This document shows, piece after piece, positions 1-12,979 of a stretch of 64,000 bases of DNA. Made by a program: the position numbers and the translations under genes. This DNA comes from Cynocephalus volans (taxonomy: Eukaryota; Chordata; Mammalia; Dermoptera; Cynocephalidae). The stretch lies in the NCBI RefSeq assembly GCF_027409185.1, contig NC_084469.1:31920293-31984292 (forward strand). Direction: 5' to 3'. How positions within the stretch are numbered: the stretch's first letter is position 1; each line of letters opens with the position of its first letter. The notes under the pieces were generated by a model. The model had not been told where the DNA came from. It was given only the letters and a program-made list of their open reading frames with translations, and ran no database searches.

Positions 1-370
1 GGAGAGACCACTGAGATCACTGAATGCCAGGAGAGTGTGGTGCCCTGGGAGCCAAGAGAGTGAATTGAGGGGGAGGAAGAGAGGAATACTGGCATTAAAC
101 GCTCCTCATAAATTGAGGGCTGAGAACTGAGCCTTGGATTTAGCAATGGGAAGGTCCCTGGTGATTTTTACAAGAGTAGTTTTGGTGGAGTCGGGGGGTG
201 GGTGGGTGGGCACAGTAGCCAGACTGGAGTAGGTAGAAGACTAGGAGAAGAAGAAACGGGGACAGTGACTACAGACAACTGATTTGAATGTTTTGCTACA
301 AAGGGGAACAAAGAAACACAATGGTAGGGGGCAGGAAATGGGATCAAGAAAGTATTTTTGTTTTTCTGTT
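1..370 (+). repeat. Ancient interspersed repeat, 3' portion
   Basis: Phrases such as GGTGCCCTGGGAGCCAAG and TTTAGCAATGGGAAGG belong to a long ancient mammalian repeat I recognise but cannot name. A related scrap lies at about 690-800. Between 370 and 1270 nothing else is assignable. Confidence 0.45.
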
Positions 371-1269
371 TTTGGGTCACTTAACATAAAGACTGAGAAC
401 CATAAAACCACCTAGCAGGAGGGCACTTCCATAAGTTCATGGAAAGATTCTTAATATCCTTTAAATTTATTTTTTCACGAACTTTTTGAAGTACCCTTAT
501 ATACATGATTCCATCCCTAATTTTCAAATAATTAAAAAAAAGAGGATGCTTTTCATGCAAGGCCAAAGAGAGTGCCATTGATGTAAGTATTTGTTAGTGT
601 GTTACCCCTTTAAAAACTTGTCATAACAAATATTAGAATGTAGTGAACAGTTTTGAGACTTGGTCCTCGCCTATGTGTACAGCTCATGTAACCTCTCCTT
701 GTTGCAGGAGAGAGCGGGGGATTGCTGGCGTGGTACAGAGGTGACCTTGTGTAGGCAAGAGAGGAGAGGTGCAGCACAGCGTGGGGCATGCGCTTTATTT
801 AGGTAGGAACACAGAAAGCTCCATGGTAACCGGTGGGAAGCCAGAATTTGTGAGTGTGATGCTGGTAAGCTCTAGTGTCGAGTGGTCATGGACGTCCTCT
901 TTTCATGAAGAAGAGGATTAATCACTCTCCCCAATTTCTTGAAAAGAAGAAAGAAGCTCAGGGAGGTTGCAGAGCCAGTCCGTGGCAGAGCAGAACTAAA
1001 ATTCAGCGTTTCTGAACACACGTCCTGATCCATGTTAGGTAGAGCTCCCCACCTCCCTTCCGCCTTCACGTAAGGGTGTACGTGTAGGTGTCCTTGGTTA
1101 CCGGTCTGAGCATTTTGAAGGGCAGGGCCAGCTTCACTCTTGTCTTGGTGCTCACCAAGTGTCTTCTGATTCTAACAGAAGACACGGGCCACTTATGTCA
1201 TAGAATAAGCATCGGTGTGAAGGAAAACTCATTGACAGGTGATTTCAATGTGCAGTTGAGAGTCACTTG

Positions 1270-1420
1270 GCTGGGGCAGCGCTTCTCAGACTTGAAACAG
1301 CTGGGGAATCTCAGGACCCTGCATATTTTGCTTGAGCATTTTTAGAGGAGGGCCTGGGAGTCTGCATTTCGAACAAGCTCCAGGTGATGCTGATGCTGCT
1401 GGTCCACAGACCACACTTCA
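1270..1420 (+). mobile_element. MER5-like non-autonomous hAT transposon fragment
   Basis: The sequence around GCGCTTCTCAGACTTG and CCAGGTGATGCTGATG is typical of MER5/Charlie elements as remembered. It was interrupted at its right end by the SINE at 1434. Confidence 0.6.
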
Positions 1421-1433
1421 AAAAGCAAGGAGC

Positions 1434-1605
1434 GGGCCAGACCCTGGCTCACTTGGGAGAGTGCAGTGCTGATAACACCAAGGCCACGGGTTCGGATCCC
1501 TATATAGGGATGGCCGGTTTGCTCACTTGGGAGAGCGTGGTGCTGACAACACCAAGTCAAGGGTTAAGATCCCCTTACCAGTCATCTTTGGAAAAAAAAA
1601 AAAAA
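1434..1605 (+). mobile_element. Dimeric tRNA-derived SINE (CYN-like)
   Basis: Two tRNA-like halves share GTGCTGATAACACCAAG-type sequence, with the B box GGGTTCGGATCCC in the first half, and a poly-A tail. A 13-base target-site duplication, AAAAGCAAGGAGC, flanks it at 1421-1433 and 1602-1614. It inserted into an older MER5-like element. Confidence 0.92.
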
Positions 1606-1614
1606 GCAAGGAGC

Positions 1615-2036
1615 TGGTAGGTGGAAACAACCCAGAGGTTTGTCGAGAGATGGATGGATAAACTCAATGTGGTATGACCATAAAAAGGCCACACAAGGAA
1701 TAAAGTGCTGATCCATGTTACAACTACATCATGGGTAAATCTTGAAAACGTTATGTTAAGTGAAAGAAGCCAGTCACATAAGACCACATACAGGATTCCA
1801 TTTATATGAAATATCCAGCATAGGAAGATCCATGGGGATAGAAATCAGATTAGTGTTTGCCAGGGGCTGGAAAGTGGGGAGTGGGAGTAGATGCTAATGG
1901 GCACAGGGTTTCTTTTTGGGGTGATAAAAATGTTCTGAAACTAGATTGCACATCATTGTGAATGTACTAACTGTCACTAATGGTAAATTTTATGTTATAT
2001 GTATTCTACCACAGTAATAAAAAAGCAAAGAACAGG
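1615..2036 (+). mobile_element. L1 3'-end fragment
   Basis: GATGGATGGATAAACTCAAT, TATGTTAAGTGAAAGAAGCC and ATGAAATATCCAGCATAGG are L1 (L1M-like) 3' wording. Confidence 0.7.
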
Positions 2037-2723
2037 ATCATCTCTAAGGTCTCTTTAATTTCGATATTCTATAGTTCTATGAATTGAAGGGTTAAGAAAG
2101 GTAAACAGCTCCCTGCCCAAGGAGGAGGAAATGAGTTCCTTCGAGAGAAGCCTTGATAAGTTTCCCAGATGGAAAATGCTCTATGACTGGTCACAGCAAT
2201 GCACTCAAAGGTGCTTATGGCTATGGAGGGAAGGGTATGAGAATGTTCCCAGGCAAAATCAATCAATCAATGAGTTGCATCATTGCACCTCTCCAGAGTC
2301 TCCTTTGTGTACCCAGCCCTGACACCAGGAAGATGGGAAGAGTTGTTCAGTTTTACCATGGAACTCACGGTCTAATAGAGAAGACTCCCGTATGGGGTAG
2401 AAAACAATAAGGAAGGCTCTATCGAGGACCAACTTGCACTGTCAGGCCCTGAAGGTTGGAGATGGTCAGAGGTGACCAGGGATATCGACAGTGGGCAGGG
2501 AGGCTCCTTAAAAGACTGGAGACAAATGCAGACCAATGACGTATGCTAAATTAGCCTAAAGCAACTCACTAAAATCCCTTTTTGAACAAAGCAAAAAAGA
2601 AATATGGGAATCTCTAATATCCATGCTATGTAAAATTGGGCTCAGAATCTGCCTTTCATATCACACTTTTCAGAATATGGACTAGCTGTTGGCACCATCA
2701 GAAAATTAATAATTGCTACTCAC

Positions 2724-5283
2724 CAGATGGTGGGAATACTTATTTCCTGGAATCATCTGGTTGCAATGATGACAGTAGATTTCCCTTTCAGGAGCTGAAA
2801 TTTTCTTCCCTGAATAAGTACAGAAACAGCACCACAAATGATTGCCCTTGACAATGGCTAGCTCAGTTCTCCCATGACTGCCTACATGGCCTATTCTCAC
2901 GAGCATGAACTGCTCCAGGCCGGCCTGGCCTTGAGTTTCCTGCACTGCCAGGGTCCTCGGCCACACAGGTAACCCTTGGCCAAATCACCCACATCTTTTC
3001 CTTTATGGCCACAGATATGCACTCCGGGCAGCACACACCCTGATAAAGACATTTTCCTGGAGAAGGATTGGTGTCTAAGGAGATGAAGGGAGCCGTAACC
3101 ATAGATCCAGTCCTGTCCAATCTGACTGCTCTTTCATGCCACCAGTTTCCAAGCTTTGTGATCAAACCAGGTGTTGATTGTACACATCTTTGTTGATTGT
3201 GTTCAAGCTGTGTTGTGTTGTGTTGTGTTGTGTTGATGCCCAGCCATGCTGGAATGAAGGACGTGTACACAAATCTCACACTTTCCACTTTTTCACTGGC
3301 CAATTTTGACCTTGAGTAGAGTATTTACCAGGAAAGATTTATTGTCTAAGAGATTTTAGGTTCTCACCACATGTTGTCACATTACCAAAATAAACAGTGA
3401 AGTCATCAAAAGATCTGTCACACAGATAGCTGTGTCCTTAGTAAATATACCCTCATAAGGAGGTAATTGGGGTAAGAGAACATAAAATGGCACAGGAGAC
3501 CCACACATAGGCCCAAAGGTCAGGAGCTGCAGCTAGCTCCCTTCTGCCCATTGCAGATGGTGGAAATCACTCTGGGTTTGGTGCCAGGATACTTGGGTGT
3601 CCAGCCTTATTTCCACCTCTGGCAAGCCCCTGCTTCATTCTGTGTGCAGGTGTCTCATCTGTGAAAGTAGGCAGGTGAGCCTCACCAGGCCAGGATTGCA
3701 CTGGAGCAGTTCAAAAAAAGCCTCCTATTCTCTAGGGCTGCCCACACCTCCTCACCCATCTGCATGGTTCCCAGGCTCCCACCCCTGTCCTCTTGGTCTT
3801 CCTGGACCTGACATCTGAAAACCATGGCGGACACACAAGGCCACTCTAATGCATGGGCTAGAAGTAGAATGGCCAGGTGACTTGAGACATACACAGCTAA
3901 TATCCTTGTCATCTGTCCTGTTGAGAGCTCCCCTTCCCTGCATCCCATCCAGGAGAGGCTCTGGCCCTTGAAGCATCCCTCTGCTTCCCCAGCCTGTGTT
4001 GCTCACCTTTCCTGAGCAGGGCCTGTTCGCTCCGACAGGTGACTTTGTGGTCGGCCAGCACTCGGAGTGTGATGAACTGTTCGCAGTCTGGGCAGAGCAC
4101 TGTCCGGGTGCCACAGTGGTTCTCGTGGACCTCCAGCGTGCTGAGGCGCACAGCCAGCTCGCAGAACTTACACTCAACGGGGCGCTCCTGGCATTCCTTA
4201 GCCTGCGGGAGGCAGCGGGATGTGCATGGTCACTGGTCCCTTTGGCTGCAGGCAGCTCAGAGACATGAGCCCATATCTCTGGAGAACTGAAGCCAGTAAG
4301 AGAAAGCAGACAAGAAGGGCCAGAGTGGGGGACTGTCCTTGGGGAATACAAGCTCTCTTGGACACATGGACCGAGGAAAGCCCTCCTGACCAGCATCTGG
4401 GGACAGGAGGTCCTGTGTCCCTGGGGTAGGCTAGTTCTGCACTGCTCTCCCAGCCTACTAGGGCGAGAGGAGACTGGTCAATGGAAATATTTATAACTGG
4501 CCTCCCCACCCCTCCCCTTTCCAGGGTTGGCCCCCTTGGCTATAAAAGGACCCTCACCTCATGAAGTCCCAGCAAGGGCTTCTGCACGCTCTGCTGACAC
4601 ATCGCACACCTGACCTAAACACAGAGATGGACGTGGGTTCCGTGGCACCGCGGCCTTCCCCACATCCACCACAGCCCATGGTGTCCCGGGTCTGGGTCCC
4701 TGGGCTCCTGGAAGACAGGGGTCAGTTATGGCTACTTTGGTCTCCTTCTAGCATTTGCCAAACCAGCGTGAGATGAAGTGGATGCCTGAGCTTGAGGATC
4801 TCCAGAAAGACAGATGAGGGGCCCCAGAAGGGACTGACACAACACAGCAGGAAGTCTCGGGCTTAGGGGCCTTCTAGGGCCCCCCTTCCCCTCCTGCTTC
4901 CTCTCCTCACAAATCTCAAAAGAACATTCAACCTTTCCCGAAGCAGGGACCCCTTGCCTTGGCCAGACCCATAACCTTGTTGGGAAAGGACTGAAAATGG
5001 GAAACTGGGGTAGACGCAGTTGAGCATGAGAAAGGCAGGACGACCCGGGCCTTCAGCAGATGGCGTGGAGCGTGCAGGGGCTGGACGGCCACACCTCCCG
5101 TGCAGCCCCCGCCCTGCCACCGGCCTCGTCCCTCCCACCCTGCTCACCTGCTGGTGCCTGTCCTTGCAGTGCTCATCCATCCTTGCCTTCAAGACGGGCT
5201 CCTCACACTCCGGGCACTGGACTAGGAACCGCAGGCAGTGGGCCTCATGGAGAGCAAAGTGGGAAGAGGCCACGCTTCTCTTG
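2724..5283 (-). CDS. XAF1: XAF1 (XIAP-associated factor 1), partial: four internal coding exons
   Basis: XAF1 is an interferon-inducible, zinc-finger-rich protein that binds XIAP and opposes its caspase inhibition, promoting apoptosis. Four exons read on the minus strand: 5283-5148 (ALHEAHCLRFLVQCPECEEP, first TRAF-type finger), 4614-4558 (CAMCQQSVQKPLLGLHE), 4202-4007 (ECQERPVECKFCELAVRLS onward, with further Cys/His pairs) and 2809-2724 (ISAPEREIYCHHCNQMIP). Every exon has an AG acceptor and GT donor, phases join without a shift, and there is no internal stop, so this part looks functional. The short exon that should encode the start codon was not found upstream of 5283. The C-terminal exons were not found between 2723 and 1 and could lie beyond the window edge. 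The match is by remembered family sequence. A partial duplicate of XAF1 is the main alternative. Confidence 0.85.
3211..3236 (+). repeat. (TGTTG)n microsatellite in an XAF1 intron-side stretch
   Basis: Five tandem copies of a TGTTG-type pentamer. Confidence 0.85.
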
Positions 5284-5504
5284 CTGTGGACCAAGGGGGA
5301 AGAAAGACAGGCTTATTTTTCATGGTATAAAACGTGGAGCCATGTTTCACCCCCAGGGCTGGATCTTTGAGGACCTGCAGCGGTGGAAACATGAGCACAC
5401 AGCCTGCCCTGATCAGAGTGCTGCCCCCTAATCACAACAGTGCAACATCACAAGGTCCCAGTGAGGCGTTCCTACATTGCTGGGGCCGGGAGGGACCACG
5501 AGGG

Positions 5505-5660
5505 GCACAAGACTTTTTTGGGGGGTGATGGATAACTTATCTTGATGAGGGGGACGTTTTCGCAGGTGTTTATATATGTCAAAATGTGTCAAATGGCACA
5601 CTAAAAATGTGCAGTTTATTCTATGTTAATTATGCTTCAGCAAAGCTCTTTTAAGAATGA
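5505..5660 (+). mobile_element. L1 3'-end fragment
   Basis: GGGGGGTGATGGATAAC, TATATGTCAAAATGTGTCAA and TATGTTAATTATGCTTCAG match old L1 3' ends. Confidence 0.55.
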
Positions 5661-5664
5661 AATA

Positions 5665-6975
5665 ACAAGTATCAGATTTTCTCAGATGTGTGTTCTGGTT
5701 TTCTGCTGCTCCTGGGGCCCACAGCCAGTTAGAGATGCAGCCCCGCCATGCCCGTGCTCCCGAGGCCCACGCCCGCATCCAGAGTCTGCAAAGCGAGAGC
5801 TGCCTGCGTCTGGGAGAGTGAGAGGTCGAGGCTGCCCTCTCCCCACCCCAGATTCACCTGTGCTAACCCACAGAGAGCCCCCCAGGCCCTTCTGGAGGCT
5901 TCCACGCCTCCCACTTCCTGGGCAGGGCGTTTTCTCTAACAATCCTCCTCCCCAAGAAATGCCTCCTGTGGTCTCCATCAAGCCTCCTGTAGCAGCTTGG
6001 GAGGGAAGACTCAGTGGCTGTAGCTCTAGAGGCCAAACGACAGGAGAGGTGCACACCCAAGTCCCCAAGTGTTCGGCCCATGGGGTATGGCTGAGGGGGA
6101 GGCAAAGCCTTGATACCCCTGGTCTGAAGGAGCTCTTCCTTCCACGCTGTCACTGTCCTTCCTCAAGCCTTTGGCTCTTGGCTTTTCCCCTCCTCTTGGC
6201 CTGCCTCCTGTCCCCACAGCTGGTTCAGAGACCAGAGATCTAGAAGGGTCTGGCTGGAGCAAAGTTCTCTGGTTCCTTCCAGAGTGAAGGTCTTCAACAG
6301 GCCAGGGTCCCCTCAGTTAGAGGTGCGGCTGTGGCCCCTGCTCTGTCCTCCCTGCCCCACCCCACAGCTCCCTCTCAAGGTAAGGGTGGGAGAGTCCTGC
6401 GGAATCCCCAGGCTCCTTTCTTTTAAAGACTAAGAACCCAGAATTAGGACCCAAGATGTGACAAGTGTGAGTAGCCCAGTAGGGATAATGAACCTGGCTT
6501 TTTGGATTCAGGACTGTCCCAGGAAGCCTAAAATTTTGGGGGTGGCAGGGCAGGGGACAGGGGGATGCAGTGAAGTTAAGGTAATGCTGGCCACCCTCGC
6601 CTGGGGATGTATAGGCTCAACCTTCCTATCCTAGGGGCTCATGGTCCAGCCACCGACCCTCCGGGTATTTTTATGCATGGACCGTCTCTTCAGAAACAGC
6701 TTTACCGTATCTGTCCCTCTCACTAGCCAGCCTCGGGTGACTGCTGGAGAAAGCGCCTTCTTACCAGTTCTTGCACACCCAGAAGTCTCCCTCCATGTTC
6801 TGGTCTTTGGAGGCTTTCTGTTGAGTTTCGTTTCTTGCAGACGAGAAAGCAAAACTGAAAGCATTCCAGCAGCCCAGCCCACAGCTGCGGAGAGGGAGGG
6901 CATTTTCAGAATTCTCAGCCCAGGATTGCTCCGAAGTTCCTGGTAGCTCGACACTCCCAGGAAGCCCCTCTGCAG
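5665..6975. other. Unassigned stretch upstream of XAF1
   Basis: Moderate G+C. No exon, SINE or repeat could be assigned. The missing XAF1 first exon should lie here or further right, but I could not identify it. Confidence 0.4.
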
Positions 6976-6980
6976 CCCGG

Positions 6981-7020
6981 CCAGCCCCTGCCAGCCCCTG
7001 CCAGCCCCTGCCAGCCCCTG
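6981..7020 (+). repeat. 10-bp minisatellite, unit CCAGCCCCTG x4
   Basis: Four exact copies in a row, followed by a truncated fifth. Exactness implies recent expansion. Confidence 0.95.
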
Positions 7021-8129
7021 CCGTCTCCCTCAGCCAGTGCTTGTCTACACCCTGAGGGTGTGAGCCAGAGGCCAGTGGCCTCTCTGGGCTTCACTCCATC
7101 TGGGTCTCCATCCCCTTTCCAAACCTCCCATCTCTTCCCATGTCTCCTGCTCTTCTCTGGTCCTTCCTCTGCAGGAAGGTGTGTCTTGCCTGGAATGGCC
7201 ATAAGGATGGGAGATCTGAGTTCGAATCCTAACATTGTAATTAACTGGCAACTTGAGTCACCTGAGCCTTTCTGGGTTTCCATGTTTCCTCATTTGTTGG
7301 ACTACCCTGGGGACCTGGGTGACTTAAGGAGTCCAGGTGCTCCCAGAAATTGTGTGCAAAAATGCCTTCATGTGAGTACGTGCTTTTGCCTGAGGAGGCA
7401 CAAATGTTTTTAGTGGACTCTAAAGGGGTCCACGACCCCAGACAGTTATGAACAAAAGGACAAGTTGACCTAAAGTTTTGAGATTCAACACAACCAAGTT
7501 CTGTTGATGGCAACACACATCCAGAATCCTGTATGCACAATTGAATCAAGTGAATACGGAACATTTGCAAGTTGGTCTACTTGTGTTTGTTCTTTGCACA
7601 AGAAGAGGCAGAGTGTGATTAGTTAAATAAAAACAGTAAAACGGTGTATCTAATAGCTCAATGAGGATTGAAAAAATTGCCAAATAATTGCTTCCCCATT
7701 AGAAAGACTTGGATATTATATACTCCGTGCCGAATTTTTAAAAGGGGATTTAATGTATGTTCCTGTTTTCCAATGTTATTTATAAAATAATCAAGCCAGT
7801 CTTTAATTAGCTTCAATATTCACCTTTATTATTTATAAACCCAATTAAGATATTACTGTGGACTTAGAGAATATTGACTGTGGTTTTACACATTTGTCTA
7901 AGCATTTTCACGTATTTCAACTTTAGCAAGCACATCATATACATAGCTTTACAACAGCTGTTAAATACACAGCAGCTTGTCAGTAGTACGTGAAGTTCAT
8001 CCTGATGTTCAGAATGTCAGAATTCCAAAAGGGACCACTGTGATGAGGATGGGTAATAATTGCTTGAAGCACATAGCATGGGACCCAGACATTTATTGGG
8101 GCTCTTGGTGCTGGGGGTGGGAGGACAGT

Positions 8130-8248
8130 CGCTTCCAAACTTGTCTGCACATTGGAATCGCTTGGGGGAACTTAGAGAAAACCAGGGATGCCTACCCAAC
8201 CCTGGAGAGTGTGATTTCACTGCTCCGGCATGTGGTCTGAGCTCGGAG

Positions 8249-8280
<32 letters not shown>

Positions 8281-8335
8281 TTATAAGGTCTCAGGTGATT
8301 CTAACATGCAGAGAAGTTGGCAGCCACTGGGGTAG
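8130..8335 (+). mobile_element. MER5A-like transposon fragment with (TTTTG)n
   Basis: CTTCCAAACTTGTCTGCAC, TGGAATCGCTTGGGG and CAGGTGATTCTAACATGCAG are MER5A hallmarks. A TTTTG pentanucleotide run at about 8249-8276 lies within it. Confidence 0.65.
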
Positions 8336-9097
8336 GAAGGAAATACTGTGCTGGAAGTCAGGTGTTCTGAGTTCCAGGGCCAGCACTGTGACTCAAGCCT
8401 TTGGCTCTTGACTTTGCATCTGCAGAATAAGGGGATGGGAGTAGATGTTACTGAAGATCCTCGAAGTGGAGAGGTGTTGGGTGGACAGATCTTGGCACTC
8501 ATGGAAGAAAGACTGGGCCTGAAAAGTGTTGCTGCCAAGAGGAGAGCCAGGGTTAGTATGTGAGAGTCCCAGGGGGCTCTGAGCTTCCTTCCAGTTGAGC
8601 TACTGTGTCCCTGGATGACCTGTCAGGGATGGATGGGGAGCCAGCCCCAGAAGCAAGGCTGGAAGGGTCTAGGATGCGGTCAGTACCTGGCTCTTGTGTC
8701 TCTGGGGAAGAGCAAGCTCCCCCTGTGGGTGAGCTCACGGGGAGACCCCCAAGCCAAGGTGCAGATAAGCTCTTCATCGGAGCCGGCCCTGGGTAGCACG
8801 TGGTGGGACTGGGGTGCTGCGGGGATGTGGGAACGGGATATGGAAGCTGCTTACATTCCCCACCTGGCTTGGGAGACTCGCTCTAGTGTATAGCCCCCCT
8901 GGGGTCCTTCAAGTTTTCCCAGACCCCAGAAACAGCTGTGCTAACAGAAGGACTCCAAAGCACTGTCTTGAGCAATGGCAAGCAGGCTTGGGCAATGCCT
9001 CTGAAGTCTGCTGATGGGGTGGGAACAGCCTAGGAAAATGCCCAGACATGGGCTCCAGCCTCCAGGCAGACCTTAAACTCCAGGTCTCAAAATGAGA

Positions 9098-9340
9098 GAC
9101 AGTGTGTGGTAATTATAATGATCAAAATGATAGGAGGTAATAGCGAATGACTGCTTCAACATTTTCTATGTTCCAGGCATTAGACTAAGCATTTTACAGG
9201 TATCATCTTTGTTTTAATCTGCCTAACAGCTCTAGTGTGAGGGTTACTTGCTCCATTTTGCAGCTATAGAAATGGAGACAGAGAGGTGAAGAAAGTTGCT
9301 CAGGGTCACGCAGGGAATGTCAGAGCTGGTTGATCTGACA
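9098..9340 (+). mobile_element. MIR SINE
   Basis: CATTTTCTATGTTCCAGGC, CATTTTACAGGTATCATC and AAAGTTGCTCAGGGTCACG are MIR core and tail wording. Confidence 0.7.
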
Positions 9341-10799
9341 CAGGTGTCTATTACCTAACCAAGACCCCATCTGCCTTGTTTGACAGCCAGTGGTGGGGGG
9401 GATCACTGAGCCAACAGAGACCAGGGTTGGCATCCTGGAGTCCTTTCCTCATCAGCTGGCCACGTGTCCTCATCCCTCTGACCTTCGCCTGCCACCATGT
9501 CTTTCTCCGGGCAGTCTGTGACTACCAACCGTAATAAAGAACAAAGAGCTTGGACACACTGTCACCTGCTGAGATGCCCGGGATGGGGGTGCTGGTGGCA
9601 GAGATGTAAAGAAGCATGCCTAGGTGGGGCATCTTAGAGGACAGGAATCCATGACAGGGGCATAGGGCTGGAATTAGAATTTTCCTAATTTTCTTCCAAG
9701 ATGTTTCCTCTGGTAGTCAGTCTCGCCCCTGCACACCCCTTCCCTCACCTATCAAAACTCCAGCCGTTCTTCAAGATGACCTCCTGTGCTTGCACTGATG
9801 TCGGACCTAGCTCCTTTGCCTCTGGTTACGGGTAGTTGCTTGTCTGTGTCACCCAAACGTGTCCTTACCTACCCGCAGGTGTAGGTGATTTGAGTGCAAG
9901 CTCTTTCTGACCCATCACCTCCTGCATTCCTGGAGGTACCCGTGTGCTTTGTGCCTCACAGGCAGTCAAGTGCTGCACTGTACCTTGCAGTAGTGGGCAG
10001 TCAAATGGTAGCTGACCCTAATGGCTGTGAAGGGAGCGTGTTTTGAGATAATTAAGCAGAAAGTTAGAAATCTCCCTCCACCCACACGACACCCTAGAAC
10101 CCAAAGGCTCTCAGAGCAGCAGCAATGGCTATTTTCTATAGGTTTTAAAGATAAATATAACAAATGCCTGACTATTCTTTCTTTTTAAAAAATAGAATAT
10201 TACACATAAAGCAAAACTTCTTTTTGGCTGCCATGTCTGCTCACTATTTTTAATCAGAGCGTGCATGCAGGAACATTCTGGTTAGCACAAAAGCCTGTCC
10301 CCATTCCCGCTACATCATGAATCAGTGCTGCAGGCTCGCATGATTTCATCATTCTGCCACTGCTCTTTGGCTGGTTGCCAACCCCTCCCCAACCCCAATC
10401 CCATAAAAGAAACTAGGTGAGAAAAGTTCTGTTGCAGGCTTAGAATGCTTTTCCAGGACACTGTGGCTACCCTCTCAGCAGTTGGCAGTCCCTTTGTATC
10501 AGGCCTGTGGGTCAGGGGAGGGGGATGAAGATTGTCACAAGGAACTGATCCCTCAGGTGTGATTTGTCCAGGAGTCCCAATGTCGTTTTTCACTGGGAAG
10601 AGGCAGAGGGGGAAGCACGAACTCTGAGCTGGACCAGGAAGCAGGACTAATAATACATACCTCGATGTATTGTTTTGAGGATAAAAAGAACAAAATTGTG
10701 GGCAAAAGCTGTACGAGGTCTTGAAAGATAGGAGAAAATATTAAAAGAAGATTGTTTGAATAGTTGGCTTTGAGAAGGGATCTTATTTAGGCTTTCTTT

Positions 10800-10980
10800 A
10801 TTTTTATTTATTTATTTATTTTTTAAAAAGATGACCGGTAAGGGGATCTCAACCCTTGGCTTGGTGTTGTCAGCACCACGCTCAGCCAGTGAGCAAACCG
10901 GCCATCCCTATATAGGATCCGAACCCGTGGCCTTGGTGTTATCAGCACCGCACTCTACCGAGTGAGCCACAGGCCGGCCT
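10800..10980 (-). mobile_element. Dimeric tRNA-derived SINE (CYN-like)
   Basis: Reverse copy of the dimer, with its tail as a T/A-rich run at 10800-10829. TTAGGCTTTCTT flanks both sides (10787-10798 and from 10980), a clear target-site duplication. Confidence 0.9.
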
Positions 10981-12749
10981 TAGGCTTTCTTCTTTAAAGG
11001 GATCACTGTGCTATGGAAAATGATGTACTGAGAGAGGTATTTCACTTCCCAGACAAAAATTACATGGTGGAATTGTGTACACTTTTGTTGGTCGTGCCTT
11101 TACAAGGATCCTGTGGTCAGAGTGGGCCTGAGCTCTGGAAGATGTGATCATATAGATTGCAGTCTCCCCGAGTACAGCGTGTTTGGGAGGGAGTTTGTTT
11201 TTCAGACCACAGGCCGTTGCATCAAATGACTAGTCTCTGGATGGAATTCAAGCCTGGGAATATTGGTGATGGTGTTTGGGGCAGACGGCAGGCCTAGCTG
11301 GGCCATGAAGTCAGGGAATGTCCTGCCAGCTCCTGCTTAGTTGGCATGTGAAGAAACTTGTCGTTACACTCATGGACAAGAAACAGCAGCTCCACGGTGT
11401 TCTGTCTGCTTTGGTGGTCACCCGTACTTTTCTCCTTCTTCCTCTGTTAAAGGTCTGTTTTCACATATTCGTGGTCTTTTTCCTGGTTAAAGCCCACCCT
11501 CATCCAATCAGCAATCACAGCCCAAATGTCAAGGATGTTTCAGGGTCAGGGTCAGAGGCCTTCTCTCTCTCCCAGGTGACTGTTAAACATCTCTGTCATG
11601 GTATGGCCACCTTGGTTGCTGCCAAATCTCATGAGACAGAGGACAAATGACAATGTATGTCAAATTTTTGTTGTCATTTTTTTGGGGGGTGGGGGTGTAA
11701 GAGAGAAAAACTGGAGATCCTGAGGGTCTTTTTACTCTCAGAAATGGAGGTGAACTTCCTGGCATCAGTAAGCTGTAGTGATGGGCAGCCACTCAGAATC
11801 TCGTTTTAGAGAATCTTAGGGTTTTAATTTTAAGCATGGAAGCTGATATTTGTATCTAGAGTGACGACACCCTCTTCCACTCCTCGTCTCTGGGAGTGTT
11901 TCTTCCTGCCCTGTCCTTGACGTCACATGGTCTTTCCCACTGACCCGTGCTGGAGCTGTCTCACGACGGCTCGCACTGGCTCTGGGATCTTACTGTGCCT
12001 TCTTTCCAACTTGCCTCTCACGATGTCATGGTACCTTGAAATTGGCGGTGGTGGGAGTATGAATACCATGGAAACTGTCAAACATGACAAACCAGGGCAC
12101 CCCCTGCCCCGAGAGCTGGTTGTTAAACATTTAGCAGCACATCACTGCTTTTCTCTCTCAGTGACATGGGCTCTGTGCAGGAGCCCAGTGGTATGTCATT
12201 GAAACAAAAAAAAGACAAAGTTAAAGAAAAGTTTATTGTATGTTAATATTTATCATGAAAATGTAAAGATTCATTTGGAGGAGAGATTGTAAGGGGCAGC
12301 TTTTGCAATGACATGTGAACTTTTCTCTAAAAAAGTAAATTGAGGAAGGAATGTTAATTTCTTTGGGCAGATATGTCAGTATTGGTCAGGAAAGAAATAC
12401 AGTGCCATGCCAAGTTGGCAGGATATGATTTTACAGAAGGCATGGTCTGGGTTGAATTATTTCCCTATCCAAGTTTGTTATTACAAATTGTAGTAGGTAA
12501 GGTATAGTCTACTTTATTCACCACTTCATTTTGCTTATTAATTAATGTACTTGATAACCAAATGGCCTACATACACCTGGCTCGGGGACTACAATTACAA
12601 ACAAAGCAAAGTTTGAGCTCTTAGCTCACATACCAAGATATAATCTCCCCATGCAGTTGAGTAGAAGGATATGATCCATTTTAACTGGTGGTGTGGGGGG
12701 GGATCAGGTCAGGTCACCTGATGAATTATGAATAGGTAAGACTTGAGGG
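10981..12749. other. Unassigned stretch
   Basis: No gene, SINE or named repeat was recognised. 9340-10799 is likewise without assignable content apart from composition typical of old sequence. Confidence 0.4.
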
Positions 12750-12750
12750 A

Positions 12751-12822
<72 letters not shown>
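12750..12822 (+). repeat. (TG)n microsatellite
   Basis: About 36 dinucleotides with two TA interruptions near 12779 and 12789. Its reverse translation gives false Thr/His-rich frames. Confidence 0.97.
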
Positions 12823-12823
<1 letters not shown>

Positions 12824-12979
12824 GGGGGTGAGAGTGACGTGTGATAGGAAGGACATGGTAGGCTGCAGGTAGGGTGTATGGGGCTGCACCAGCACATTGC
12901 ATTTGGGTAGATTCACACCGGTCACTTATGTGGGTATAGCAAGCAGCGGAATGGATGATCACCCCTTTCCTCCAGAAAG

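Noticed and set aside
3752-4396. A 214-codon minus frame across the XAF1 exon region
   Set aside because: It is in a different frame from the XAF1 exon at 4007-4202, which matches the family and has proper splice sites.
6631-6954. Possible XAF1 first exon near 6840-6870 on the minus strand
   Set aside because: The reading QFCFLVCKKR only faintly recalls the expected start, lacks a suitable ATG and a clear donor.
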